Origin: Ichthyophis bannanicus
Lineage: Eukaryota > Chordata > Amphibia > Gymnophiona > Ichthyophiidae
Direction: 5' to 3'
Assembly: GCA_033557465.1 (NCBI GenBank)
Contig: CM066039.1
Location: 402,461,440 to 402,525,439 of the forward strand
Length of the DNA stretch: 64,000 nucleotides
The translations under genes were made by a program, and so were the position numbers. This document shows, piece by piece, positions 32,406 to 43,900 of the stretch (position 1 is its first letter; every line of letters starts with the position of its first letter). A model generated the notes under the pieces. That model was not told the DNA's origin. It worked only from the letters and a program-made list of their open reading frames with translations, and ran no database searches.

Positions 32406-34299
32406 CCATCTACCCTAGCGCACATCTAAGACCCCTCACCAACTGGGAGAAAATTGTACATCTGACACGCAATGCAAAAGACTGAATAGCCCCCATCTTG
32501 CTGCTGGACTGCTATCTGCATCTTAGCTTTAAGGCTTTGTTTAGCTATTTAAGTTGTCTACTTCAAGTTGCTCAGGATACTTATACCGATACAACTATAT
32601 CTAATAAGTGTAAGGGACTTAGTTCACCTCAAGATTAATCATTCTGTTTCTGGTGAGTATAACCAGCTGAACCTGAAAGTGAATTTGACAATCTCCTTCC
32701 CTTTAATAGGTTTAAGAGCCTATAAAGCTAAGATTATGCCTGGGGTGGGTGGAAGGGAAAGAACACTTAGTAAAAACTAGCTTGCTACACAGTGCCCTGA
32801 CCTGGGCTTCTAAGGTAATCTCTTAATTTCCTGGGTGATTATCAGACCAAGGGCTGTGTGAGAGGAGCCTTTCAAATTGCCCCTTTGAGCTGTCACTTGG
32901 CTTTAATACCTATTTTAAACAATTTTACAGGTCTTTTGCCCAATAAATGGAAGGCCTCTTTGTAAAGATTTCTAGAAACAATTTATTTATTTATATTCAA
33001 ATATTTACCTTATTACTTCCTTCTATGTTAAGCTATATTCTAATTTTATTTAAATTAAAAGCTCCCTGCCGCTACTGAGGTGCTACTGGGCCTTGATTGA
33101 ATTAGCAAATCTGTATTTTAGAATCCAGTGTATCAGCTTTAACCCAAAGAATTCCCTTTTCCCCGAGATTTAGAGAATTTCCCATAAGTAAATACTTACA
33201 AGTGCAGATTTCTTTCGAGCGGTAGCAGTCCCTTTTGGGAATCCTTCAAGGCTGCACTATGTTTCCTTATCCTGTATTCATTGAGAGTTTATCCATGATA
33301 TGCATGTGTGATTGTGATTCTGTTGCTCTGTATCCTCTCAGAGGTGTTTCAGTGAATGCCTGGTATGTTTCACAGAACTGGATCTCTAGAGTCATAGCGA
33401 GGTTCCATCACATTCTGTACAGAGGCAGTTGATGCAAGTCAACAGCCTCTTCTAAATTATCAACCGCCATAAAAAGTACCTTCATTCAAAGGATACTGTA
33501 CAGTGCGAGAGCCATCAACTGCAAAATTTTGCTGCTCTATCCCACATCACCCTGAGACAGAGAGGAGAATTTGCTCAGATTAACAAGCAACAGGGGGGGG
33601 GGGGGGAGGTATTCAACAGATGACTTTTCTCCTTTGGTCTGGAAATTTCTCTTAACAGATCTTTGGTGCATGTGATTACTGCGGTGGAAGTGCTCACAAG
33701 TGCAGAGAGATGGCTTCAAGGATCTGCCTTCTATTTTGAGTTCAACTAAACCCCCCTGCAAAGTCCGGGGAGAGAGAAGGCTGTAGTAGTATCTGGGGGA
33801 AACTACCCAATTGACAGAGCATTCCTTGAAGAGCGTGTGACATGTACTGTGGGTACTGCTTAATATATGAACTGCGATTTGGTTGTGGAAGAGGAATGGG
33901 ATATGTGCAAGGATAACGCAATTGAAATGACTATGTTTGAGTGCTTAGGATTAATCAATAATACAGTCAGTCAGTTTATGTGGATTCAGCAAGTCAGTGA
34001 GAAAGACGGAGCAGGGGGGGGCCCTCTTTGCTAAGACAGTTACCTGTCCTCAGATTAGATGCCTGTAGGGAATCGGAGAAATAAGCGAGGCTGATATTAG
34101 TGGTAGGAAGGGAGGAGAAGGAAGGTTTCTGTAGGGGGTTTGGAGAGTATGGGTGCTGAAGGGAAATCTGCCTATTATAGTAACGGGGGATTAAAATAAA
34201 TAAATAAAATATATACTGTATAAAGAGTTCCACCGGGGGGGGGGGGGGGGGGGGAGTGCATCAGAATGTCTTGATCTGAATAGCTGCATCAGCATGTAG
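32406..34299. other. CR1 5' side and unexplained sequence
   Basis: The first several hundred bases may be the 5' region of CR1 family E. From about 33100 I recognise no domain or repeat family. Two poly-G runs occur, at 33593-33606 and 34235-34254. A 200-base open stretch at 33235-33432 has no recognisable motif. Confidence 0.35.
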
Positions 34300-35390
34300 C
34301 TTCTATCAGTGTAATCTTCCGCAGACTTGACTCTACAAATTGACAGTTTATCTTTCCTAGAAGATCAGGATACGGTTGGTCCTAAGCCTATGAAACTGGA
34401 ATTTTCTACACCCAGGCTTAAATGGGACTCACCCTCCCCACACAAAATGGCAGCTGATCAAAACTCCAAGGTAAGGTTGCAATCACTAATGAAATGAGCT
34501 GCTTCAGCTTAAAGAGATCTTATAGGATAATAGAAAGGCACTGACTTTGTTTTTGTTTTACTAAGAGGCAGTATATTGAATATGAAATAAGATAAACTGA
34601 CTGGTGTTCAGGCAGAGATGGGGGAAATGAAAATGCAATTGTTAGACTAGTCAGCAGATGTAGGTTCTCAAGAACAAGACCCAGGCTAGTGTGGAGCAAA
34701 CCCAAAACTGCAACATCACAGCAAGAGGATCCCAGTGATCGAGCACAGCCTGGAGGACTTCAGCAACAGGTCGTGTTGGAATATAACCTTAAAGTGCTAG
34801 ACATCTAAAAGGAGCAGAGGGGTCAGATCCAGTTGCTTTCATGGAATGCTACTTGTCCCAGTTGGTGGAACATAACCTTGAAAGGCCCTTTGAGATCAAG
34901 TGGGCCAATCGTTCCCCAGGTGCCAAATTTCTGTGGCCTATTATAAGTGCTCTGTTATCCACAGTCACTGACCATATTCCTGAAAGCTAAGATGAAATCA
35001 TCTATTACCCATGAGAGCAAAATGGTGTTGATTTTCCTGGATTTGTCCAAGGAAAAGTGCTCCAATGGAAGAGATACTTAGCACAGAGGACTCTATGGGC
35101 ACCAGATACTCATTATGGTCTTTTCTTTCCCATGATGAGAGTGACCATCAACAATTCTACTTGTAATTTTGATGAACAAAGCAAGCTTCAAGAATACTCA
35201 AAGGTGATATTGGTCTCAACAATGTATACTGGACTTGGATCAATTAAGCAATTATAACAGCTGGATGTATTTTCTGACTAGCTATTTGTTTCCTATCACT
35301 GAAGTCAGCTTGGTGCAGTTGTCCACAATGGTGCTGTCTTTGTGTGGCAATACCATTATACGGTATCCTCACAGGCAAAAGAGAAGGACT
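34300..35390 (+). pseudogene. L1-like ORF1, decayed
   Basis: The plus strand near 34750 reads LEDFSNRSCWNITLKVLDI, resembling LED..NRSRRNNLRI of L1 ORF1. Near 34880 PFEIKWANRSPGAKF, then PIISALL, resembles the FEIERAHR...PRPII RNA-recognition segment. Many stops are present. Confidence 0.6.
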
Positions 35391-35599
35391 CTGTCAAGAT
35401 CACAGCAATGATGTTTTCTGCCCATAGGCAGTGGGATCCCCCTGGGCAGACATAAGGGGTCACAACCATCCAGGGTGGGGCAAGAAATCTTAAGCGCCAG
35501 ATGCAAATTTCTGGTTGCCACTGCAACGTGGCACCTGAGATTTGTCAAGCCTCGCTTTAGTTAGTGCTTATTCCCCAAATAAACTGTATGGGAACTTTT

Positions 35600-36070
35600 T
35601 AATTATCTGCTAAAAAAATTGTGAAGTTCAATGATGGTACCCTTTCGTGGGAGGGGAGAGGGGGTGGGCTTCAATCTAACTGGAGCCTGATAAAGCTAAC
35701 TGCCAGGGGGAGGGTGTGGTCAGTGAGGGCAATGAAATTAAATTCTTTAGTTTTTCTAAACACTTTGCAACCTGTAGATATTTGGAGGTTTTATCATCCT
35801 AATACTAGGGATTATACATTTTATTGACACGTCCACAACAGATATTCTCATGCAGACCTAATGAGTTGAGGAGTCACTAGTGCATGAAGTATTTAAGGAC
35901 TTCCTGTGAAGTCGATTTGCCACTATGGATACAAATGACAGTACCAAAAGATGACCGATGAAACACTGAAAATAGCTCAGAAATGCAGAGAAGCTAAAAC
36001 CAGAAGAGAAAGGAGTAGTCATGGAACTTAACAGATTTCAAATGATGCAGAGATCAAGGAAGAGGGGAAG
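35600..36070 (+). pseudogene. L1-like endonuclease C-terminal fragment
   Basis: The plus strand reads LQPVDIWRFYHPNTRDYTFY ending at 35824, the DxWRxxxPxxRDYTFYS block near the end of L1 endonucleases. The expected SRIDY that should follow is degraded. It runs to the family C DIRS end at 36071. Confidence 0.7.
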
Positions 36071-36353
36071 CGTAGTTACTCACCTGTAACAGGTGTTCTC
36101 CAAGGACAGCAGGAATCAGTCCTCACATAAGAGTGACGTCGGCACCGACAGAGCCCACGCAGAGCATTTCCACAGCTTTCAAAGAAAGCCTTTGGGAATG
36201 CTAACACACATGCATGATCCCCTTACCGCCTAAGGGTGCCATCTTGCTCAGTCTGATGACACAGCTAGGACAGTAAAAACTAAAACAAGTTAGGGAGACA
36301 GGGTTATGAGGACTGATTCCTGCTGTCCCTTGAGAACATCTCTTACAGGTGTT
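36071..36353 (-). mobile_element. DIRS family C left end and half of its complementary region
   Basis: Starts gtagttactcacctgtaacaggt and includes the left terminal repeat (36097-36246, pairing with 19100-19261). It ends in the inverted copy of the terminus (ggactgattcctgctgt...cttacaggtgttactg). The rest of the element is missing; CR1 C2 starts at once, with a shared 'ctg' at the junction. Confidence 0.78.
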
Positions 36354-36469
36354 ACTGTTCCAAGGATTGCAGAGCAGAGATTGGATCCATCTGTCCAAGA
36401 AGGGTCTACAGATATTCAGTAACAGACTGGCTAACCTACTGAAGAGGGCTTTAAACTAGATTCATTGGG

Positions 36470-37889
36470 ATGAGTGAAGAAAGACCCCAGGTAAGTGAAA
36501 CATTAAATACCTTTATGAAAATGGGGAAAAGGGGCAACATATGGAAAGCCGTGTGTATAAATGCCCGTAGCATGGGAAATAAGATCCCAGATGTTGAGGC
36601 TTTAATTGGAGAGGCTGGCTTGGATTTAGTGGCGGTAACAGAGACATGGTTCATGGACAACCATGACTGGGATATAACTATACCAGGCTATACTTTATTT
36701 AGAAAAAGACAGGGTAGGAAGAAGGGGAGGAGTGGCACTATATGTAAAAGATAATATTAAAGCTATGGAAATACAGGGCTTAAAAGGGAGAGAGGAGGCA
36801 CTGTGGGTTAAATTAGAAAGGGAGGGAAAGAGAAATCTATTTGCATTGGTGTGATATACAGACCCCCCCCCCCCTCTCACAGGGAGAAGAAGTGGACAGA
36901 GATTTAATAGAAGACATACTCAGCATTGCCAGGAAAAGGGAAGTGATAGGGGATTTCATTATTCCATATGGGTTATTTTGGTGCATCCCTACTGCAGTAT
37001 CATCTAGGAATAAGGAGATCCTGGATTCTCTACAGAGAGAACTATTCAGGCTATTGGTAACAGCACCCACATGCGAAGGGGCCATACTGGACTTGGTGCT
37101 TACCAATGTTGAAAGTGTTTCTGATGTGGGAGACCATCTCGCATCCAGTGATCACCAGGATTAAGGCTAGGGCTGATAAAATCCATTCTAAAGCGAGGAT
37201 CTTCGACTTTAGGAAAACTAACTTTCCCAAGATGGGTCAATACCTCAAGGAGTCATTAGCGGGATGAGAACAACTTGGGGGACATAGAATGGTAAAGTAA
37301 AAGGAAAAGGAGACCGCTATGGTTTTCGAAAGTAGTAGCTGAAAAGGTGAAAAATAAGAGGGAGGCCTTCATGAAATACAAGAGATCACAGAAAGAGGAA
37401 GATAGGCATCTATATTTGGAAAAACAGAGAAGCTAACAAAGTAGTCAGGAAAGCAAAGATTCAAAAAGAGGAAATAGCCAATTCAATAAAATGGGGGGAT
37501 AAGACGTTTTTCAGATATGTCAGTGAGAAGATGAAGGGCAAAAGTGGTATTGTCAGACACAAGGGTGAAGGGGAGGAATATGTAGAAACTGGTGAGAATA
37601 CAGCGGAATTGCTAAATATTCCTGTTCTATGTTCACAGATGAAGAACCAAGAGCAGGACCTTGGAAAGCACCCACAAACAGGAACAGAAGTGAGCGGCAT
37701 CTTGAACGATTTTCAGAAGACAGTGTTCATGAGAAACTAGCTAAACTTAAAGTAGACAAAACGATGGGACCAGATGGGATGCTCCCGAGAATACTGAGGA
37801 AACTTGGGGATGTTCTAGCAGCTCCACTGACTGACCTTTTCAATGCCTCTTTGGAGTTGGGAGTGGTGCCAGAGGACTGGAGAGAGAGA
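36470..37889 (+). pseudogene. CR1 C2 endonuclease and RT start
   Basis: Reads MGKRGNIWKAVCINARSMGN, LDLVAVTETWFMDNHDWDI and IPGYTLFRK (36530-36705), a second endonuclease block (EEVDRDLIEDILSIARKREV near 36885-36950), and the RT start KLAKLKVDKTMGPDG, LFNASLELGVVPEDWRE up to the A2 insertion. There is one intact stretch of about 90 residues and several frameshifts. Confidence 0.85.
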
Positions 37890-37916
37890 GCACAGTTACT
37901 TACCTGTAACAGGTGA

Positions 37917-38078
37917 TCTCTGGGAACAGCAGGAATAAGTCTTCACATATGGGTACATCGGTACCGACGGAGACTGCGCGGGAACCCTCCCCAGCTTCCC
38001 AAAAAGGAAAGCTGTTGGGAGCATCCCACAGCGCCTGCGCGCTGCCTTCCTGCCTTTCCTAACCAGCTCTCCTCAGTT
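37917..38078 (+). repeat. Left inverted terminal repeat of DIRS A2
   Basis: Reverse complement of 43738-43900, including the GGTACC-centred palindrome. The 27-base outer extension 37890-37916 carries ACTTACCTGTAACAGGT. Confidence 0.9.
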
Positions 38079-38156
38079 CGAGTTTAAAGCTGAGACAATA
38101 GAGAGAGAGGGGAAAGATAGAAAAGAGGTACAACTCCTAGGGGAGGTGGGAGGGTT

Positions 38157-38254
38157 GTGAAGACTTATTCCTGCTGTTCCCAGAGATCACCTGTTACAGG
38201 TAAGTAACTCTGCTATCTCCAGGAACAAGCAGGAATGAGTCTTCACATATGGGG
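38157..38254 (+). repeat. Internal complementary region of DIRS A2
   Basis: The first half complements the left end, the second half complements the right end, and they meet at tgct/atctcc (38214/38215). Same layout as in A1, A3 and A4. Confidence 0.88.
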
Positions 38255-38365
38255 ACTCCCTAGCTAAGATGCCTGGGAGATCCCCAAGGATATGAGACCC
38301 TGGGAAGGGTTCTACGTCCTCCTATGGATCTCAGGCATCCATCCAGGGAAGGAGGGTAGGAGTTG

Positions 38366-39754
38366 TTAAGAATGGAACAGGTGTTTGAGGACAGCCTGAC
38401 CAAACAAGGCATCCCGGCGGGAGTCCTTGTCCAAGCAGTAATGGGCTGTGAAGGTATGAACCGAAGCCCAGGTGGCTGCTCGACAGATCTGGTCGATGGA
38501 CACAGAATTTAGATGAGCCATAGAGGTGGCCATGGCCCTCACATTATGAGCTGTGACATGGCTCTCCAGAGAAAGGTTCTTACTCTGGTAGGCGAAAGAA
38601 GTACACTGAGCAATCCAATTGGACAGTGTTCTCTTAAAGACTGGAAGTCCCAAATGAGAAGGATCAAAAGCAACAAAAAGCTGGGAAGACTTTCTATGTT
38701 GCTGTGTCCTTTGCAAGTAAAAAGCAAGAGCTCTTTTACAATCCAGAGTATGAAGATTCTTCTGTGCACTGGATGCATGAGGAGCTGGAAAAAAGACAGG
38801 TAAAAATACCTCTTGATTAAGATGAAAAGGTGAGACCACTTTAGGCATAAAGTGTGGATTTGTCCTAAGGACTACCTTACCATGATGGAACCTTGTATAA
38901 GGTGGATTAGCCACTAAGGCCTGCAGTTCACTGATGCGGCGAGCAGAAGTGACTGCAATGAGGAAAATAACCTTCCAGGAAAGAAATTTCAAGGAGGTAG
39001 TGGCTAAGGGTTCAAAAGGTGGCTCCATAAACTGACCAAGAACCAAATTTAAGTCCCATGCCACCGGAGGAGGCCTAATTGGAGGTTTAGTTAAAGTTAG
39101 GCCTCTCATGAATCTTGCAATGAGAGGATGAGAGGAGATAGGTTGTCCATTGATGGGCTTAAGGGACACTGCAATAGCACTCAAATGGACTCTTACTGAA
39201 TTTGTCTTAAGTCCTGCATTGGAAAGATGCAGGAGATAGTCTAACAGAGAATTTAAAGGGAGTGCTAGAGGGTCAAGACCCTTTTCAGCACAACAAATGG
39301 AAAATCTTTTCCACTTAAAAGCATAGGAACGCCTGGTGGAAGGTTTTCTGGAAGCATGGAGGATATCCCTCACTTGCTGAGAAAGATTCAAGCCTTGAAG
39401 GTCTAGGCCTTCAGTAACCAAGCTCTGAGGTGAAGAGACTTTGGGTTTGGCTGCCACAAAGTCCCTTCCTCCTGGGACAGAAGGTCTGGAGCAGCTCCCA
39501 AGTCCAGGGAGGGGGCTTGGGAAAGATGCAGAAGTAGCGGGTACCACACTTGGCGTGGCCAGCATGGAGCTATGAGGATCATAGATCCTTGATCCCTCTG
39601 GAGTTTGAACAGAGTCTTGGGAATCAAGGGAATGGGTGGAAAGGCATACAGGAAGCCCTGACCCCAATGAAGGAGGAAGGCATCCTTGGCCTGAACTCCC
39701 TGACACGGAATTCTGGAACAGAACCGGGGAATTTGGCATTCCACGGACTTGCAA
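38366..39754 (-). CDS. DIRS A2 tyrosine recombinase, intact frame
   Basis: An open frame of 462 codons. The recombinase domain occupies roughly residues 130-460: an N-terminal core-binding-like part (LSQQVRDILHASRKPSTRRS), the first catalytic Arg in TSARRISELQAL, a Lys/beta region, HNVR (His-x-x-Arg) in SHVTAHNVRAM, the Trp in AATWASVHTF, and the nucleophile Tyr in TAHYCLDKD. All expected catalytic positions are present. The first part of the frame overlaps the RNase H/methyltransferase frame by about 350 bases; overlapping pol and recombinase frames are a DIRS trait. The true start is probably internal, near residue 110. The enzyme would integrate circular cDNA. Confidence 0.9.
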   Translation of the reverse strand: MQVRGMPNSPVLFQNSVSGSSGQGCLPPSLGSGLPVCLSTHSLDSQDSVQTPEGSRIYDPHSSMLATPSVVPATSASFPSPLPGLGSCSRPSVPGGRDFVAAKPKVSSPQSLVTEGLDLQGLNLSQQVRDILHASRKPSTRRSYAFKWKRFSICCAEKGLDPLALPLNSLLDYLLHLSNAGLKTNSVRVHLSAIAVSLKPINGQPISSHPLIARFMRGLTLTKPPIRPPPVAWDLNLVLGQFMEPPFEPLATTSLKFLSWKVIFLIAVTSARRISELQALVANPPYTRFHHGKVVLRTNPHFMPKVVSPFHLNQEVFLPVFFPAPHASSAQKNLHTLDCKRALAFYLQRTQQHRKSSQLFVAFDPSHLGLPVFKRTLSNWIAQCTSFAYQSKNLSLESHVTAHNVRAMATSMAHLNSVSIDQICRAATWASVHTFTAHYCLDKDSRRDALFGQAVLKHLFHS

Positions 39755-40161
39755 AGAGGTCTATGTCCGGGGTTCCCCATTCTTGGAAGATTCTGAGTAC
39801 CTGATCCATTTGCAGGGACCATTCGTGTGGAAGCAGAACTCGACTGAGTCTGTCTGCCCAAGAGTTTTGGATTCCTGGGAGGTACACTGCCAGGAGATGG
39901 ATTTGATGCTCTCTGGCGAAGGCCCATAATCTTAAAGCTTCGTTGCAAAGCGACAGAGAGCCAGTTCCTCCTTGCTTGTTTATGTAAAACATGGCTACTT
40001 GATTGTCCGTATGAATGAGGACTGTCTTGTAGCTGAGGAGGATATGAAAGACCTTGAGAGCTAGAAAAACTGCTCGAAGTTCCAAGTGGTTGATATGAAG
40101 AGAGGTCTCCTGTGGGGACCAAGTGCCTTGAGATGAGCTCCCCAACCTGTTTGGGAGGCAT
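39403..40161 (-). pseudogene. DIRS A2 RNase H end and methyltransferase-like domain
   Basis: Across two frames the minus strand reads LELRAVFLALKVFHILLSYK, VLIHTDNQVAMFYINKQGG, WADRLSR (RNase H Glu and Asp residues), then DIDLFASPWNAK, KDAFLLHWGQGFLYAFPPIP and MILIAPCWPRQVW. The latter aligns with the phage-type adenine methyltransferase-like region of DIRS elements (D-x-x-ASP-x-NA...W...NPPY), with FPPI in place of NPPY. Two frameshifts break it. A3 keeps the same region open (53472-54155). Confidence 0.78.
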
Positions 40162-41350
40162 CTGTTGTGAGGGTTGCTTGGGGCAACAACTGTTGGAAGG
40201 GGGACCCCAGCAACAGATTTTGAGTGGACATCCACCATTGGAGAGACCAAAAGAGACGTTTGGAGGTTGCTATTTGGTCTGAGAGAGCTCCTGAAGCTTG
40301 AGTCCACTGGGTGGACAAAGTCCATTGAGCTGCTCTCATGTGTAGGTGAGCATAGGGTACCACATGCACTGTGGAAGCCATGTGGCCTAGCAGTTGTAGC
40401 ATCTCCCGGGCAGTTAAGTGGTTCTTTGACTGAATCTGGGAGGCTAACTGCACTAGACGTTGGCAACGGGCCTGAGGAAGGTAGGCCCTTGCAGTGGTGG
40501 TATCCAACCAGGCCCCTATGAATTCCAGGGACTGAGTAGGGGTGAGCTGGGACTTTGGGAGGTTTACCACAAGTCCCAGATACTGCAGAATGCGCCTTGT
40601 GCGGTCCAGGGAAATCTGGGCCTCTGACTGAGATGGAGCTCGGATGAGCCAGTCGTCCAGGTATGGGAAGACTAATATTCCCAGAATGTGTAGAAATGCA
40701 GCAACTATTGCCATGCATTTGGTGAACACTCTCAGAGCAGAGGCCAGACCAAAAGGAAGTACTCTGTATTGGTAATGTTTTTCTTGGAAAAGAAAACGTA
40801 GGAATCTTCTGTGAGATGGATGGATGAGGACATGGGTGTACGCATCCTTGAGATCTAGAGAACAAAGCCAATCCTGACTTTGAAGGTATGGAAGGAGAGT
40901 GCCCAGAGAAAGCATCTTGAACTTCTCCTTGCATAGAAATTTGTTCAATTCTCTGAGATCTAAGATGGGTCTGTATCCCCCTGTCTTCTTTGGAATGAGA
41001 AAATAGGGGGAGTAGAACCCTGACCCTTGTTGAAGAAGAGGAACTTCTTCTATTGCCCCTTGGGCAAGAAGGGTAGTCACCTCCTGACCTAGAAGGTCGA
41101 GAAGAGATGTGGGAGAATTGAAGTGTCTCACCATGGTGTGGGGAGGAAGGTCTGAGAAATGAAGTTTGTAGCCCTCTCTTATGATGGAGAGGGTCCACTG
41201 CTCTGATGTGATTTGCTCCCATCTGGGAGCAAAATGAGCTAACCTTCCTGGAATGGTGAGAGGTTCTGGCTGTTGTAGAGCCAGAAAGGCTAAGTTCTCT
41301 AGCATCAAGTCAAAAACCCTGAGGAGGTTGGGACTGCTGAGTTGCAGCAA
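40061..41350 (-). CDS. DIRS A2 reverse transcriptase, open frame
   Basis: An open frame of about 429 codons. Blocks: GRLAHFAPRWEQITSEQWTL, LLAQGAIEEVP, FYSPYFLIPKKTGGYRPILD, LDLKDAYTHVLIHPSHRRFL (motif A Asp), YRVLPFGLASALRVFTK (motif B), FPYLDDWLI (motif C YLDD, near 40660), then thumb and the start of RNase H (TTDASQTGWGAH). All three catalytic Asp are present. The frame ends before RNase H is complete because of a frameshift. It copies DIRS RNA to DNA. It overlaps the end of gag. Confidence 0.9.
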   Translation of the reverse strand: MLQLSSPNLLRVFDLMLENLAFLALQQPEPLTIPGRLAHFAPRWEQITSEQWTLSIIREGYKLHFSDLPPHTMVRHFNSPTSLLDLLGQEVTTLLAQGAIEEVPLLQQGSGFYSPYFLIPKKTGGYRPILDLRELNKFLCKEKFKMLSLGTLLPYLQSQDWLCSLDLKDAYTHVLIHPSHRRFLRFLFQEKHYQYRVLPFGLASALRVFTKCMAIVAAFLHILGILVFPYLDDWLIRAPSQSEAQISLDRTRRILQYLGLVVNLPKSQLTPTQSLEFIGAWLDTTTARAYLPQARCQRLVQLASQIQSKNHLTAREMLQLLGHMASTVHVVPYAHLHMRAAQWTLSTQWTQASGALSDQIATSKRLFWSLQWWMSTQNLLLGSPFQQLLPQATLTTDASQTGWGAHLKALGPHRRPLFISTTWNFEQFF

Positions 41351-43514
41351 ACCCCTGTAGACTTAGGCCTGGCCTGCTTAGGTTGCTGACGCTTAGTGGC
41401 AAAGCGACCTGTAGAAGATTGTTGGCCAGAAGTAGAAGAGAATCTGCCCTTTTTGAAAAAAGACTTTTTAAAAGTCTTTTTCTTGGCAGGAATGGAGGCT
41501 GACTTTGAAAGTCTATCCAGAGCAGAGTTCTCTGCATCCATTTGAGTGGCTTTTACTTGCCACTCTTTGCCAAATAGATTTTCACCTGTACAGGGCAGAT
41601 TTCCTAAGCCATCTTGAACCCAGGGTTCTAAATCAGAAGCCTGGAGCCAAGCAATTCTGCAAGCAGCTATGGCAATGCCTGAGGCTCTGCTGGCACCTTC
41701 AAAGGAGTCAAAAGCTGCCCTGTTGGAAAACTTTGAAATGTCTTGAGTATGCTTAAGCCAAATGAGGAATTCGTCCCTTTTATCTTCTGGAAGAAAAGGG
41801 AGGAAGTTGTGCAGTTTTTGTGCAACTTCTTTTAGAAACATACCCATGTAAAGGCTATATGAGTTGATTCTGGCAATAAGCATACTGGCTTGGAAGATTT
41901 TCCTACCAAAAGCATCCAAGGTCCTGCATTCTCTTCCTGGAGGAGCAGAAGAGTCTCTTCGTACTCTTTATCCTCTTCATAGCTGACTGCACCACAATGG
42001 AATGGTGAGGAAGCTGAGTTTTCTGAAATCCAGGACAAGGAGGGACACGATAGTGTCCAATCTGCGAGAATGAGGAGAGAGAGAAGAGTCTCCCATAAAT
42101 CAATCATGTGTTCATAAAGAATCTCATGAATTGGTAAGGTGACTGCCTCTCTAGGAGCCTTAGAGTATCCTAAAATATCTAATTTTTTTGCTCTAGGCTC
42201 TGATTCAGAGGTTACTGAAATAGAAAGTCCTTTAGCTACTTCTCTTATGAAGTCTTGAAAGGACAAGTCCTCTGGAGGAGACATTCTTCTTTTTGGAGAA
42301 GGCGGCTCTTCAGGAAGGGCTATGGATACTTCAGGAGACTCATCTGATGAATCAGAATCACCAGAGGAATCGAAGTATCGCCTGTCAGGGTGCTCTTCTA
42401 ACGCTCGATACGCGTATCGAGCGGTATCGACATCGGGTGTCCTCGGTACCGGATCGGTACCGAGAAGTAGCCCTGGACAAGGAACCGCTGCAGCCGGTAT
42501 CCTGGTCGATGTCGATGCAGTCTGTACCGGTATCAGCGCTGGTGCCGGTACCGGAGCCAATACCGACAACGGAGTTTGTTGTGGTACCATTGGCGTCGCA
42601 GCTTGAATGAAGGCCGTGATAGCCCGCTGCATGAACAGAACATTCTGATCCATCGACGCCATGAATGCCTGGAAATCAGTACCGGGAGATTGTGCCGGTA
42701 CCCCAGAGCATTCTAACAGGTGATCGGTCGAGGCCGTGCCATCGATGTCAACCTGTAAGCCCATAGGAGCAGCTTTGGAAGCCGGAGCTTCCCGCCGGGG
42801 TTGTTTTGCTGGTGCAGGATCCTCGAGGGCAAGCCCGGAAGCATCTCAATGCTTAGAGGGAGATCTACCCTTCGAGGACCTGCTAGGTTTATGTTTGGTT
42901 ACCTGAGATCCATCAGGAGAAGAAGACCTGGAAGACTCACTTATTCATATTACACTACAATACACCCTCAGAACAGAATACTCAAATAGATACAGGCTAA
43001 CATTTATACATTATTATTACATACTCTATTTTCAAAATAAATATCACTAATACACTATTAACCATACCACACTCTCATTCACATGATGATTATAGATTTA
43101 AACTAACAATGTATATATGTTCTAATATGTTATATCTTTAATGTTACAACATTCCTTGTAAATTATAATTATCTGTTCTATGTAAACTGACTTGGTATAT
43201 TACATACCAATTAACCTACTGTTCCATGTAAACCGCACTTGATACTAGGGAAAGAGCGGTATATAAATAACTGTTAAATAAATAAAATAAATAAATAAAT
43301 AAGATGTCGATGCTACCGATGCTGCATCAGCGGGAAACAGCACATGGAGCTTAGCTGCTCGGTTCTGTAAACCCGTTTAGACAGAGAGCAGGACGGACAA
43401 TCCGGAATGGAGTGTTCAGGACCCAAACATTTAAGACACCATTCATGGGTATCTAACAGAAATAGTACCGCTACACTTAGTGCATTTTTTGAACCCAGAG
43501 GCTGGTTTTTCCAT
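41305..43514 (-). pseudogene. DIRS A2 gag-like gene, broken
   Basis: Starts at the ATG at 43514 (MEKPASGF). The N-terminus has CTKC, then in the next frame HEWCLKCLGPEHSIPDC, a CX2CX4HX4C zinc knuckle. A 364-base insertion (42937-43300) follows. The middle and C-terminus (42764-41832 and 41919-41305) contain PPEDLSFQDFIREVAKGL, LPHHSIVV, GIAIAACRIAWLQASDLEPW and NLPCTGENLF. Further frameshifts lie near 42090 and 41910. A3 gag is the better reference. Confidence 0.82.
42937..43300 (+). mobile_element. L2-type tail insertion inside A2 gag
   Basis: AT-rich sequence ending catgtaaaccgcacttgata...gagcggtatataaataa...taaataaataaataaat. Absent from A3 at the matching place (57010-57030). An imperfect short duplication aagac/aagat flanks it. 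Confidence 0.8.
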
Positions 43515-43737
43515 GAGGGAAATTTTCTTGTGGGCCCTGATGCCCAAGGAGAAAAATACACTAAGTGAGGAAAGTATAGATATATATTTTTTTTTTTTTT
43601 TTAAAGAAAGAAAGAAAAAGACCGGCGGTACCGGTCCGGAGTCGGGAAAGGCAGACACGCGACCAAAGAAATAAAATAAAATAAAGAACTTCTTCAGCGG
43701 TGACAGGGCTTGACCTGCTGGCTCCGCGGCAAAGAAG

Positions 43738-43900
43738 AACTGAGGAGAGCTGGTTAGGAAAGGCGGGAAAGCAGCACGCAGGCGCTGTGGGATGCTCCCA
43801 AAAGCTTTCCTTTTTGGGAAGCTGGGGAGCGTTCCCGCGCAGGCTCCATCGGTACCGACGTACCCATATGTGAAGACTCATTCCTGCTTGTTCCTGGAGA
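43738..43900 (+). repeat. Right inverted terminal repeat of DIRS A2
   Basis: Reverse complement of 37917-38078, ending ttcctggaga at the CR1 junction. Confidence 0.9.

Larger units (their letters stand above)
37890..43900 (-). mobile_element. DIRS A2: full-length DIRS element
   Basis: About 5.65 kb plus a 364-base insertion. From the coding strand's 5' end (43900): right repeat, gag, RT, RNase H, methyltransferase-like region, tyrosine recombinase, complementary region, left repeat. The recombinase frame is intact; gag and RNase H are frameshifted. It lies in the RT gene of CR1 C2, in opposite orientation to it and without target duplication. Confidence 0.92.

Noticed and set aside
33235..33432. 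Possible host exon
   Set aside because: No recognisable protein, no clear splice frame, and it does not resemble KAT2A.
34235..34254. Poly-G run as a functional quadruplex
   Set aside because: A pure homopolymer with uncertain length; no evidence beyond composition.
38366..41350. Endogenous retrovirus or LTR retrotransposon
   Set aside because: There is no protease or integrase and no direct LTRs; a tyrosine recombinase, inverted repeats and a complementary region identify DIRS.
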